Assembly: GCF_030657435.1 (NCBI RefSeq)
Contig: NZ_JAUTWS010000001.1
Location: forward strand, 124,001-188,000
Reading direction: 5' to 3'
DNA length: 64,000 bases
Source of the DNA: Paracraurococcus lichenis
Lineage (GTDB): Bacteria; Pseudomonadota; Alphaproteobacteria; Acetobacterales; Acetobacteraceae
This document shows positions 54,674 to 62,851 of this stretch, one piece after another. The notes under the pieces are model-generated. The model ran no database searches. It was not told where the DNA came from and saw nothing but the letters and a program-made list of their open reading frames with translations. The position numbers and the translations under genes were made by a program. Numbering within the stretch: position 1 is the stretch's first letter; every line of letters begins with the position of its first letter.

Positions 54674-57492
54674 GCGCGCGCACCTTCCCGTGCGCCTTCG
54701 CGCGCGTTTTCCCGTGCGCCTTCGCGCAACGCCTCCAGCACGCGGTGGGGCAGGGCGGGGATGCGCGTGATGCCGGCCCCCGTCGCGTCGCGGATGGCCG
54801 AGAGGATCGCCGGCGCGGTCGGCACCAGCGCCGGCTCGCCGATGCCCTTGGCGCCGTAGGGGCCGAGCGGCTCGCGGTCCTCGACCAGGATGCACTCGAT
54901 CGCCGGCACGTCACCGACCGTCGGGATCAGGTAGTCGTGCAGGTTCTCGGTCCGGCCGGGCAGGTATTCCTCCATCAGCGCGAGCCCGATGCCCTGGGCG
55001 ATGCCGCCATGGATCTGGCCCTCCACCAGGGTCGGGTTGATGGCCCGGCCCACGTCATGCGCCGCGACGATCCGCTGCAACTGCACCGTGCCGAGGTCCA
55101 TGTCCACCGACAGGGCCGCGACCTGGGCGGCGAAGCCGTAGGTGGCATAGGGGATGCCCTGGCCCTCGGCATCCAGCGGCACGGTCGGCGGGTCGAAGCG
55201 GCCGATGCCCTCCAGCGGCGCCTCCAGCGCCAGCGGGCGCCCGTCCACGAACAGCGTGCCGTCGCGCCAATCCAGCCGCGCCTCCGGCCCCGCATTGGCG
55301 CGCAGCAGGATGGCGTCCCGCAGCGACTTGCCCGCCTCCTGCGCGGCGCGGCCACTCACGAAGGTCTGGCGGGAGGCGCTGGTCTTGCCGGCATCCGCCG
55401 TCAGGTCGGTATCGCCCAGCACCAGGCGGAAGGTGGAGGGCGGCAGGCCCAGCGCATCGGCGGCGATCTGCAGCAGCACGGTGGTGCTGCCCTGGCCGAT
55501 ATCGACGGCGCCGTTGTGGAAGACCAGCCCCTCCGGCCCGAGCGTGACCCGCATGGTGGAGGGGTTGGACATGCCGGTATTGCCGATGCCGTACCACATG
55601 CAGGCGATGCCGACGCCATGGCGCCGCCTCGCGCCGCGGGTCCGATGACCGAAGGGCGAAGCCTGCAGGTCTGAATCGGACCCGCCAGATTCCTCTGCAT
55701 TCGCCGCCGCCGCCTCGGCCCGCAGCGCCTGCCAGCGCGGCCGCAGCGCCTCAAGGCACGCGGCCAGCCCCACCGAATGCTCCAGCACCTGCCCGGTTCC
55801 GGTGGTATCGCCGGCGCGCAGCGCGTTCAGCAGGCGGAGTTCCAGCCGGTCCAGCCCCGCCGCATCGGCCAGGCGGTCCCACAGCGCCTCCTGCGCGATG
55901 GCGGCCTGCGGCACGCCGAAGCCGCGGAAGGCGCCGCTCGGCGGGTTGTTGGTGAAGATCGCGCGCGCCCGGGTCGCGACCGCCGGGACGCGGTAGGGAC
56001 CCGTGGCATGCACCGGCACGCGGCCGGCGACGGTCGGGCCCCAGCTTGCATAGGCGCCGGTGTCGTAGAGCCCCTCGAAGGCGAAGCCGGTCAACCGGCC
56101 CGTCGCGTCGCAGCCGGCGCGGGCGGCGATGCGCGCGGGATGGCGCTTGGTGCTGGCCGCCATGCTCTCGGCCCGCGGCAGCACGGCCCGCACCGGCCGG
56201 TCCAGCAGCCAGGCGGCGATGGCCAGCATGGGCTGCAGCAGCACGTCCAGCTTGCCGCCGAAGCCGCCGCCGCAGGCCGAGGGGATGATGCGGACGGCGG
56301 AATGCGGGATGCCGAGGACGCCCGCCACTTCCTCCAGGTCCATATAGGGTGCCTGGGTGCAGCCGAAGACCTCGATGCGGTCCGAGTTGTCCTGCCCGCC
56401 GCCCTCCGGGCGGACCCGCCGCGCCCAGCCAGCCTCGGGCTCGATATAGGCGTGCTCGACGAAGCCGGTCTCGATGGCGATCTCGGCGACATGCGCGCTG
56501 GCCGCCAGCGCCGCCGCGGCATCGCCGGAGACGAGCCGGCCGGTGGTCAGGACATTCTCGGGCCAGCGCGGGTGCAGCGCCGGGCCGCCGAGCGCCGCGT
56601 CCAGCGTGACCGGATCCAGCCTCTCCCAGGCGATGGGCAGGTCCTCCTCGCGGATCGCCGCCAGGGTGGCGCGGTCGCCGACCAGGGCGCAGAGGCAGTC
56701 GCCGCGATAGCGCACCTCGCCCTCGGCGAAGACCGGCTGGTCCTTGATGTCGGGATAGATGCCGTAGCCGTTGCGGCCCGGCACGTCGGCCGCGGTCAGC
56801 ACCCGCACCAGGCCGGGGTGCCTGGCCAGCAGCGGCGCCCAGTCGCCGAAGGCGAAGCGCGCGCGGGGGTGGGGGCTGCGCACGGCACGCAGCCAGAGCG
56901 CCTCCGCCGGCGCCGCATCCGCGCCGAAGAGGTCGGCGCCGGTGACCTTGGCCTCGCCATCGGCGCGCGGCATGCGCGCCCCCACGGCGCAGCCGGAGGC
57001 GGGGAGTGCCGGCGCCGGCCCGCCCTCGAGGAAGGCATGCGCGGCGCAGACCGCCTCCAGGATCTTGCGGTAGCCGGTGCAGCGGCAGAGCACGCCGCCC
57101 AGCGCCGCCATCGCCTCCGCCTTGGAGGGGCGCGGCGTCGCGGCCAGCAACTCGCTCGCCGCCATCAGCATGCCCGGCGTGCAGATGCCGCATTGGGCGG
57201 CGCCATGGTGCAGGAAGGCCCGCTGCAGCGCCGCGCCCATGGGCGTCGCCGCCAACCCCTCCACCGTCGTCACGCTGCGCCCGGCCGCCTGGGCCAGCGG
57301 CACCAGGCAGGCGCAGGCCTGAGCGCCGTCCAGCAGCACGGTGCAGGCGCCGCAATCTCCGGCGTCGCAGCCGATCTTGGTCCCGGTCAGGCCGAGATGG
57401 TCGCGCAGGGCGGCGGACAGCCGCGTCCCCGGCGGCGCGGCGACCGCCTGCGTCGCGCCGTTCACCGTCAGCAGGATTGCCTGGCCGGTCAT
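54670..57492 (-). CDS. Molybdenum hydroxylase, fused [2Fe-2S] and molybdopterin subunits
   Basis: A 940-residue xanthine-dehydrogenase-family protein, expected to hydroxylate an N-heterocycle such as nicotinate at C6. Residues 1-155 hold two [2Fe-2S] clusters (C42, C47, C50, C60 or C62; then C101, C104, C136, C138). The molybdopterin part follows: CGGGFGGKLDVLLQPML (from C407), PPSGAFRGFGVPQAAIAQEA and the probable catalytic base E886 in YGAKGIGEPALV. Residues 604-619 are encoded by a dispersed palindromic repeat in frame. The C-terminus ends in a short Arg-Glu-Gly-Ala repeat (REGARENAREGAREGARA). FAD is carried by the preceding gene, which overlaps by four bases. Confidence 0.92.
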   Translation of the reverse strand: MTGQAILLTVNGATQAVAAPPGTRLSAALRDHLGLTGTKIGCDAGDCGACTVLLDGAQACACLVPLAQAAGRSVTTVEGLAATPMGAALQRAFLHHGAAQCGICTPGMLMAASELLAATPRPSKAEAMAALGGVLCRCTGYRKILEAVCAAHAFLEGGPAPALPASGCAVGARMPRADGEAKVTGADLFGADAAPAEALWLRAVRSPHPRARFAFGDWAPLLARHPGLVRVLTAADVPGRNGYGIYPDIKDQPVFAEGEVRYRGDCLCALVGDRATLAAIREEDLPIAWERLDPVTLDAALGGPALHPRWPENVLTTGRLVSGDAAAALAASAHVAEIAIETGFVEHAYIEPEAGWARRVRPEGGGQDNSDRIEVFGCTQAPYMDLEEVAGVLGIPHSAVRIIPSACGGGFGGKLDVLLQPMLAIAAWLLDRPVRAVLPRAESMAASTKRHPARIAARAGCDATGRLTGFAFEGLYDTGAYASWGPTVAGRVPVHATGPYRVPAVATRARAIFTNNPPSGAFRGFGVPQAAIAQEALWDRLADAAGLDRLELRLLNALRAGDTTGTGQVLEHSVGLAACLEALRPRWQALRAEAAAANAEESGGSDSDLQASPFGHRTRGARRRHGVGIACMWYGIGNTGMSNPSTMRVTLGPEGLVFHNGAVDIGQGSTTVLLQIAADALGLPPSTFRLVLGDTDLTADAGKTSASRQTFVSGRAAQEAGKSLRDAILLRANAGPEARLDWRDGTLFVDGRPLALEAPLEGIGRFDPPTVPLDAEGQGIPYATYGFAAQVAALSVDMDLGTVQLQRIVAAHDVGRAINPTLVEGQIHGGIAQGIGLALMEEYLPGRTENLHDYLIPTVGDVPAIECILVEDREPLGPYGAKGIGEPALVPTAPAILSAIRDATGAGITRIPALPHRVLEALREGARENAREGAREGARA
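55638..55683. repeat. Palindromic element copy inside a coding gene (site C)
   Basis: Arms GGGTCCGAT (55638-55646) and ATCGGACCC (55675-55683) close a 46-bp hairpin. Its interior has CCGATGACCGAAGGGC and AGGTCTGAATCGG, identical over 16 and 13 bases to the third unit at 36.25 kb. It lies inside the molybdenum hydroxylase gene and keeps the frame open. The encoded peptide runs from Gly604 to Arg619. Confidence 0.88.
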
Positions 57493-58367
57493 GCCGCGCG
57501 CGCCTCCGCCGGCATGGCGAGGGCGCGGCGGACCAGCACCAGCGCCGCCTGCCGCCGGTACTCCGCCGTCGCGCGCACGTCGTCGATGGGCGCGAGCGCC
57601 GCCAGGTGCTCCGCCCGGACGGCGCCGGCTGCGGCCGCCGGCGGCAGGCCCGCCAGCGCCGCCTCCAGCGCCGGCAACCGCTGCGCGACCGGGGAGCAGG
57701 CGCCGACCGCGATGCGCGCCCGGGTGATCGCGCCCGCCTCGGCCTCGATCACCGCCGCCACCGCCACGATGGAGATGACGAGATAGGCGCGCGCGCCCAG
57801 CTTCTCGAACCGCGCCGTCGCGCCGGGCGTGGGTTTCGGGACGATCACCGCGGTGGCGATCTCGTCCGGCGCCAGGGCGGTGCGGCGGTTGCCCAGGATG
57901 AAACCGGAGAGCGGCAGCCGCCGCAAGCCGCGCGGGCTCGCCAGTTCCACCTCGGCATCCAGGGCCAGCAACGGCGGCACGCCATCCGCGGCCGGGGAGG
58001 CGTTGCAGAGATTGCCGACCAGCGTCCCGCGATTCTGCACCTGCGCCCCGCCCACCTGCGCCGCGGCCTGGCGCAGCGCGTCGAACCAGGGCGGCAGCGC
58101 CGCCTTGCGCAGCGCCGCCCAGGTGACCAGCGCGCCGATGCGGTGGTGGTCGCCGCGGTCCTCGAGTCCCGCCAGCTCCGGCAGGGCCGAGAGGTCGAGC
58201 AGCGGCCGCGCCTCCGGGCGCATCCAGGCCTCGCCGGCGGCGCGCGCCGGGAAGATATCGGTCCCGCCCGCCAGCAGCAGGGGCGGGGTGGGGGACTCGG
58301 CCAGCAGGCCCAGCGCCTCCCTCAGGCTCGTCGGTCGTCGGTAGGCGCTCATGCCCTCTGCAGTCAT
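57489..58367 (-). CDS. FAD-binding subunit of a molybdenum hydroxylase (CoxM-like)
   Basis: A 292-residue flavoprotein passing electrons from the [2Fe-2S] clusters of its partner to an acceptor. Typical parts: YRRPTSLREALGLLAESPTP, LLLAGGTDIFPARAAGEAW (pyrophosphate loop), VGGAQVQNRGTLVGNLCNAS and FEKLGARAYLVISIVAVAAV. ATG 58367 gives the longest form, and ATG 58352 (MSAYRRPTSL) may be the true start. The stop overlaps the partner gene as ATGA. It is the first gene of the minus-strand operon and faces the enamidase gene across 148 bp. Confidence 0.92.
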   Translation of the reverse strand: MTAEGMSAYRRPTSLREALGLLAESPTPPLLLAGGTDIFPARAAGEAWMRPEARPLLDLSALPELAGLEDRGDHHRIGALVTWAALRKAALPPWFDALRQAAAQVGGAQVQNRGTLVGNLCNASPAADGVPPLLALDAEVELASPRGLRRLPLSGFILGNRRTALAPDEIATAVIVPKPTPGATARFEKLGARAYLVISIVAVAAVIEAEAGAITRARIAVGACSPVAQRLPALEAALAGLPPAAAAGAVRAEHLAALAPIDDVRATAEYRRQAALVLVRRALAMPAEARAA

Positions 58368-58409
58368 CGGTCCGGTCGCGGAACCAGCCCCGCGGCGCGA
58401 CGGGGTTTA

Positions 58410-58442
58410 GCAAACCACGGGCCGCCGCCCACCGGCAAACCA
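58410..58442. promoter_or_regulatory. Direct repeat in the divergent nicotinate-type promoter
   Basis: GCAAACCA occurs at 58410-58417 and again at 58435-58442, 25 bp apart, with a similar 3' flank (CGGG and TCGGG). It lies in the 148-bp region between the hydroxylase operon and the enamidase gene, a natural place for a shared regulator. No regulator gene is in the window. The enamidase gene also has AGGAGGG eight bases before its ATG. Confidence 0.35.
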
Positions 58443-58515
58443 TCGGGTCGCGGGGGCGCGGGCTATCCTGCCGGCGGCGCCCTCGCTAGGCTCCGCGCCG
58501 CAGGAGGGACCTTCG

Positions 58516-59715
58516 ATGGCGGTGGAGCAGGCGGCGGGGCCCGCGAAGGGCAGGACCCTGGTGCGGAATATCGGGCTGCTGCTCTCGGGCGACCTCGACC
58601 GGCCGGTGCTGGAGGCGGACGCCGTCCTGGTCGAGGACGGCCGGCTCGCCGCCATCGGCCGCGGCGTGGAGCTGGCGGACCGCGGCCCCGTCGATTCCGT
58701 CATCGACGCGCATGGCTGCGCCGTCTCGCCCGGGCTGGTGGACAGCCATGTGCATCCGGTCTTCGGCGACTGGACGCCGCGGCAGAACCAGATCGGCTGG
58801 GTGGAGAGCTTCCTGAACGGCGGCGTGACCACCATGATCTCAGCCGGCGAGGTCCATCTGCCCGGCCGCCCCAAGGACATCGTCGGATTGAAGGCGCTGG
58901 CCATCACCGCGCAGCGCGCCTTCCACAAGGCCCGGCCGGCGGGCGTGAAGGTGCTGGCCGGCGCGCCGGTGCTCGAGAAGGGCATGGTCGAGAGCGATTT
59001 CGCCGACCTCGCCGCCGCCGGCGTGACGCTCCTCGGGGAGGTCGGCCTCGGCAGCGTGAAGGCCGGCTACGAGGCGCGGGAGATGGTCGCCTGGGCCCGC
59101 AAGCACGGCATCCAGAGCACCATCCATACCGGCGGTCCCTCCATCCCCGGCAGCGGGCTGATCGACAAGGACACGGTTCTGGAGGCCGATGCCGACATCA
59201 TCGGCCACATCAATGGCGGCCATACCAGCCTGCCGGAGGGGCATGTCTGCGAGCTCTGCGAGCGCAGCAGCCGCGCCATCGAGATCGTCCACAACGGCAA
59301 TGAGCGCGTGGCGATCGCGGCGGTGCAGGCGGCGCGCGACCTGAAGCAGCTTCACCGCGTCATCCTCGGCACCGACAGCCCGGCCGGCTCGGGCGTGCAG
59401 CCGCTCGGCATCCTGCGGCTGATCTCGCTGCTCTCCTCGCTCGGCGGCATCCCGGCGGCGCAGGCGATCGCGCTGGCGACGGGCAATACCGCCCGCATCC
59501 GCAGCCTCGATGCCGGGCTGATCGAGCCGGGCCGCGCCGCCGACCTGGTCTTCCTCGACCGCGCCCAGCACACGGCCGGGCGGGACCTGCTGCAGAGCAT
59601 CGAGCTCGGCGACATCCCGGGCATCGGCGCCGTCATGATCGATGGCGTGATGCGCTGCGGCCGCAGCCGCAACACCCCGCCGGCCGAGCGGGTTCCCGAG
59701 GTGCTGGGCCACTGA
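58516..59715 (+). CDS. ena: Enamidase (amidohydrolase of reductive nicotinate degradation)
   Basis: A 399-residue metal-dependent amidohydrolase matching Eubacterium barkeri enamidase, which opens 1,4,5,6-tetrahydro-6-oxonicotinate to 2-formylglutarate. Diagnostic pieces: VRNIGLLLSGDLDRPVLEAD, SPGLVDSHVHPVFGDWTPRQ (HxH metal ligands), GGVTTMISAGEVHLPGRPKD, ARPAGVKVLAGAPVLEKGMV, STIHTGGPSIPGSGLIDKDT, IIGHINGGHTSLPEGHVCEL, VILGTDSPAGSGVQPLGILR and RSRNTPPAERVPEVLG. ATG 58516 has AGGAGGG upstream. A GAGGTG near its 3' end serves the next gene, whose probable CTG start overlaps the stop. Confidence 0.92.
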   Translation: MAVEQAAGPAKGRTLVRNIGLLLSGDLDRPVLEADAVLVEDGRLAAIGRGVELADRGPVDSVIDAHGCAVSPGLVDSHVHPVFGDWTPRQNQIGWVESFLNGGVTTMISAGEVHLPGRPKDIVGLKALAITAQRAFHKARPAGVKVLAGAPVLEKGMVESDFADLAAAGVTLLGEVGLGSVKAGYEAREMVAWARKHGIQSTIHTGGPSIPGSGLIDKDTVLEADADIIGHINGGHTSLPEGHVCELCERSSRAIEIVHNGNERVAIAAVQAARDLKQLHRVILGTDSPAGSGVQPLGILRLISLLSSLGGIPAAQAIALATGNTARIRSLDAGLIEPGRAADLVFLDRAQHTAGRDLLQSIELGDIPGIGAVMIDGVMRCGRSRNTPPAERVPEVLGH

Positions 59716-60767
59716 GCGCGACCGAACAGGCGGCCTTCGCCCGCGCGCCCTGGTGGCGGCGGGGCATCCGCAACGGGCTGGTGCTGGGGGCGTTGGTCCT
59801 CGCCGCCGCCATCGGCCTCAATCTCGGCGACCTGGAGGGCCTGCGGCGCATGCTGGCGGAGGCGCCCTTCGCCATCGCCATCTCCGTCGCGGTGCATGTG
59901 CCGCAGATCTTCCTGACCTCCATGTCCTGGCGGACGCTGCTGCCGCCCGGCCTGCGCGCCCCGGTCGGCGCCATGGCGCTGCTGCGCTGGTACCGCGAAT
60001 CGGCCAATGCGCTGCTGCCCGCTGGCGCCCTGGTCGGGCAGGCGGCGGCGGCGCGGCTGCTGTCGCGCCGGGGTGTCCCGGGCAGGCTGGCGGGCGCCAC
60101 GGCGACGGTGGACCTGACGCTGGAGGCGGTCTCGCAGCTCTTCTTCACGCTGGCCGGCGTCGCCCTGCTGCTGGGGGCGGGGGAGGGGAAGGGACTGCTG
60201 GGCTTCGCCGCGGCCGGCCTCGGCATCGCCCTCGGCGGCGCGGCCGCGATGGTGCTGGTGCAGCGCCGCCTGCCGCTGACCCTGCTGGAGCGTGGCCTGG
60301 CGCGGCTGGCGAGGCGCTGGCCGGCCATCAACCCGCGCGCGATCCATGAATTCCAGGCGGCGATCCTCGACCTGCATGCCGATTGGCCGCGGCTGGCGGG
60401 CGCCTGCCTCTGGCACACCGCGGCCTGGCTTTCCGGCGTGGTCGAGGTGGCCGGGATCCTCTGGCTGCTCGGCCAGCCCGTGACGCTGGCCGAGGCCATG
60501 GTGATCGAGAGCCTGGCCCAGGCGCTGCGCAATGCCGGCTTCATGCTGCCCGGCGCGCTGGCGGTGCAGGAGGGCGCGATCATCGGCGCGGCCGCCCTGG
60601 TTGGGGTGCCGCCTGGGCCGGCGCTGGCGATGGCGCTTGCACGCCGCGCGCGGGAAGTGCTGATGAGCCTGCCGGGGCTTCTGGCTTGGCAGCGGGCGGA
60701 AGGGGCGGCTATGGCAGCCGGCCGGAGCGGATCGCCGGAGGGCGCCCGCGGGCGCCCGCAGGCGTGA
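59712..60767 (+). CDS. Lysylphosphatidylglycerol-synthase-type membrane protein (UPF0104), probable CTG start
   Basis: A polytopic membrane protein of 351 residues if begun at CTG 59712. Helices are evident (LVLGALVLAAAIGLNLG, FAIAISVAVHVPQIFLT, WLSGVVEVAGILWLLGQPV). The family core is WYRESANALLPAGALVGQAA and ESLAQALRNAGFMLPGALAV followed by QEGAIIGAA, as in LPG_synthase_TM/HpnL-like proteins. The first standard start, GTG 59781, falls within helix one and would remove the basic residues that precede it (APWWRRGIRNG). CTG overlaps the enamidase stop as CTGA with GAGGTG eight bases before. The last residues (RSGSPEGARGRPQA) come from a palindromic repeat. Confidence 0.82.
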   Translation: MSATEQAAFARAPWWRRGIRNGLVLGALVLAAAIGLNLGDLEGLRRMLAEAPFAIAISVAVHVPQIFLTSMSWRTLLPPGLRAPVGAMALLRWYRESANALLPAGALVGQAAAARLLSRRGVPGRLAGATATVDLTLEAVSQLFFTLAGVALLLGAGEGKGLLGFAAAGLGIALGGAAAMVLVQRRLPLTLLERGLARLARRWPAINPRAIHEFQAAILDLHADWPRLAGACLWHTAAWLSGVVEVAGILWLLGQPVTLAEAMVIESLAQALRNAGFMLPGALAVQEGAIIGAAALVGVPPGPALAMALARRAREVLMSLPGLLAWQRAEGAAMAAGRSGSPEGARGRPQA

Positions 60768-60819
60768 ATCCGCTTCGAGAGCCATTTGGAGCGGATCGCC
60801 GCAGGCGTGACCCCGCTCC
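60726..60819. repeat. Pair of palindromic elements, possible sister family (site D)
   Basis: The first element (60726-60774) has arms AGCGGAT/ATCCGCT and an inner palindrome GGGCGCCCGCGGGCGCCC (60740-60757). The second (60788-60819) has arms GGAGCGG/CCGCTCC. Both contain CGGATCGCCG and GCAGGCGTGA. Layout parallels the A-C elements (CGGATCGCCGGAGGGC versus CCGATGACCGAAGGGC). The first overlaps the 3' end of the membrane-protein gene. Confidence 0.7.
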
Positions 60820-60864
60820 GCTACCAAGGGGCGCCTCGGCGCCAGGGCCGGGGGACTGATCGAC

Positions 60865-61974
60865 ATGGGCAGCACGCGTTCGGGCGTCATGGACCTTCTG
60901 CGGCTGGTGCCGAAGGGCGGGCCGGCGATCGTCAACGTCTCCGTGACCAATCTCTGCAACGCCACCTGCGACTTCTGCAATTTCGCCCATGACAAGGGCT
61001 TCGTGACGGATCGCCGGTCCCTGGACGCGAGCCGCTTCGAGGCGGCGCTGACGCGGCTGAAGGAGCAGGCCGGGGTCCGCTTCGCCACCTTCATGGGCGG
61101 CGAGCCGCTGCTGCACCCGAAGATCCTGGACATGGTCCGTAGCGCCACCGCCCTGGGCGTGCAGCCGACCATGGTCACCAATGGCTGGCTGCTGCCGCCC
61201 AAGGTGGATGCCCTGGCCGATGCCGGCATCACCACGCTCTTCATCTCCATCGACGCGGCCGAGGCGGCGGTGCACGAGAAGAACCGCGGCCTCCGCGGCG
61301 TCTGCGAGCGCATCCGGGAGGCGACGGCCAGGCTGCAGGCGCGCGGCGTGACCGTCATCGCCTCCTGCGCCATGACGCGGCTGGTGACGGACTATGCGGC
61401 GCTGGCGCGCTTCGTTAAGGAGCTCGGCTTCTCCGCCATCACCTTCTCCTATCCGCGCAAGGCGGCGCTCTCCTCGAACTCGCTGGTCTGGTCGGAGGAC
61501 AGCGAGCTCGTGGACATGACCACCGAGGAGCTGCTCGCCGCCTTCGACGGCGCCGAGGCGGCGCGCGCCATCATCCCCGTGCACAACCCGCGCGCCGGCA
61601 TCGCCGACATGCGCCGCCGCCTCTCCGGCCAGGGCGAGCGCTTCGTCTGCCATGCCGGCTACAAGTATTTCTACATGGACTGGAACTACGACGTCTGGCG
61701 CTGCGAGGACTGGGCGGAGCCGATGTCCTCGGTCTGGGACTTCACGCCGGACCGGATGGTGCGCGACGGCTGCCAGGCCTGCACGACGGACTGCTACCGC
61801 GACGCCAGCATCATGCTGCATTTCCCGGTCGCCATCGGCGACGCTTTCGCCTCCTTGAAGCAGGGGCGGCCGGCGGCCGCCTTCCGGGCGCTGGCGGATC
61901 GCCGCGTCGCGGGCTCGATCGGCGCCGTCATGGGCCATGGCAGCCGGCTGGCCCGGCTGGCGGGCGCGGGCTGA
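60865..61974 (+). CDS. Radical SAM protein with SPASM-like C-terminus
   Basis: A 369-residue radical SAM enzyme. The core cluster motif CNATCDFC holds C31, C35 and C38. TFMGGEPLLHPKILDMVRSA, MVTNGWLLPPKVDALADAGI and LFISIDAAEAAVHEKNRGLR complete the core. A C-terminal auxiliary-cluster region has C262 and C280 (FVCHAGYKYFYMDWNYDVWR then C) and C303, C306, C310 (DGCQACTTDC). This SPASM-type layout is fused, unlike the split pair at 29.4-30.9 kb. It follows the UPF0104-type gene by about 100 bp with the repeat pair between, and both may act on a lipid or sugar, which is inference. Confidence 0.88.
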   Translation: MGSTRSGVMDLLRLVPKGGPAIVNVSVTNLCNATCDFCNFAHDKGFVTDRRSLDASRFEAALTRLKEQAGVRFATFMGGEPLLHPKILDMVRSATALGVQPTMVTNGWLLPPKVDALADAGITTLFISIDAAEAAVHEKNRGLRGVCERIREATARLQARGVTVIASCAMTRLVTDYAALARFVKELGFSAITFSYPRKAALSSNSLVWSEDSELVDMTTEELLAAFDGAEAARAIIPVHNPRAGIADMRRRLSGQGERFVCHAGYKYFYMDWNYDVWRCEDWAEPMSSVWDFTPDRMVRDGCQACTTDCYRDASIMLHFPVAIGDAFASLKQGRPAAAFRALADRRVAGSIGAVMGHGSRLARLAGAG

Positions 61975-62005
61975 GCGCGGCAGACTGGCCGGGAAGGAGC
62001 CCGCC

Positions 62006-62590
62006 ATGCCCGCCGTCATCCGCAAGCTGGTCACCATCCTCGACGAGACGCGGCGCGAGATGCGCCGGGACCTCGATCTGCCCATCCGCCGCGTGGTTGC
62101 ATGCGCAGTCATCGAGAATCCCTTCGCCGGCCGCTTCGCGGAGGACCTATCGGAGCTGATCGCCCAGGGCGAGGAACTCGGCGCGCTGCTGGCGGCGCGC
62201 GCCATCGCCGCCCTCGGCATCCCCGGCGAGCGGGTGGAGAGCTTCGGCAAGGCCGCCGTCGTGGGCGAGGCCGGCGAGCTGGAACATGCCGCGGCATTGC
62301 TTCATCCGAAGATGGGCGCGCCGGTGCGGGCGGCGCTCGGGAAGGGGCCGGCGCTGATCCCCTCGGCCAAGAAGTCGGGCGGGCCGGGCACCGGCATCGA
62401 CGTGCCGCTCGGCCACAAGGATGCCGCCTTCGTGCGCAGCCATTTCGACGCCATAGAGGCGCGGGTGCCCGATGCGCCGCGCGCGCACGAGATCCTGCTC
62501 TGCCTGGCGCTGACCGATGGCGGGCGGCCGCTGCCCCGCATCGGCGGGCTCGCCAAGGACCAGATCGAAGGCCGCGACGGCCTGCGGTGA
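62006..62590 (+). CDS. DUF1185 (amino acid synthesis) family protein
   Basis: A 194-residue protein of the DUF1185 family: IRKLVTILDETRREMRRDLD, RRVVACAVIENPFAGRFAED, VGEAGELEHAAALLHPKMGA and SAKKSGGPGTGIDVPLGHKD. Members are short alpha/beta proteins described as amino acid synthesis proteins without a defined reaction, often near Liv ABC genes and acyl or heterocycle catabolic genes. GGAAGGAG lies before ATG 62006. A Liv operon begins about 260 bp downstream. Confidence 0.88.
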   Translation: MPAVIRKLVTILDETRREMRRDLDLPIRRVVACAVIENPFAGRFAEDLSELIAQGEELGALLAARAIAALGIPGERVESFGKAAVVGEAGELEHAAALLHPKMGAPVRAALGKGPALIPSAKKSGGPGTGIDVPLGHKDAAFVRSHFDAIEARVPDAPRAHEILLCLALTDGGRPLPRIGGLAKDQIEGRDGLR

Positions 62591-62851
62591 CCGCCATCGG
62601 CCGGTAGCGGCTTCGTGCCGCCCGGCGGCCTCGGGCGGCACGCCGAATCCCGCCCCCTCCCTTGCATTGCGGGCGTTGCATGGGCATACCTTCCCGCAAC
62701 GACGGACGGCGATCCGCGCCCCTTGCCGCGCCATGACGGCGCCGGGGCCGCGGGCCGCGTCAGAAACCGCCCATGCGCATTCCGGAACTGGGGCTGATCG
62801 GGCGTTCGGCCCGGGTCGCATGGCGTTGCCGCTACGGGGAGAACGATCCGG

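Noticed and set aside
58324-58372. A further degraded copy of the palindromic element at the start of the FAD subunit gene
   Set aside because: Only 11-base stretches such as TCATCGGTCCG and TCGGTCGTCGG match; the order and arms do not fold like the other copies.
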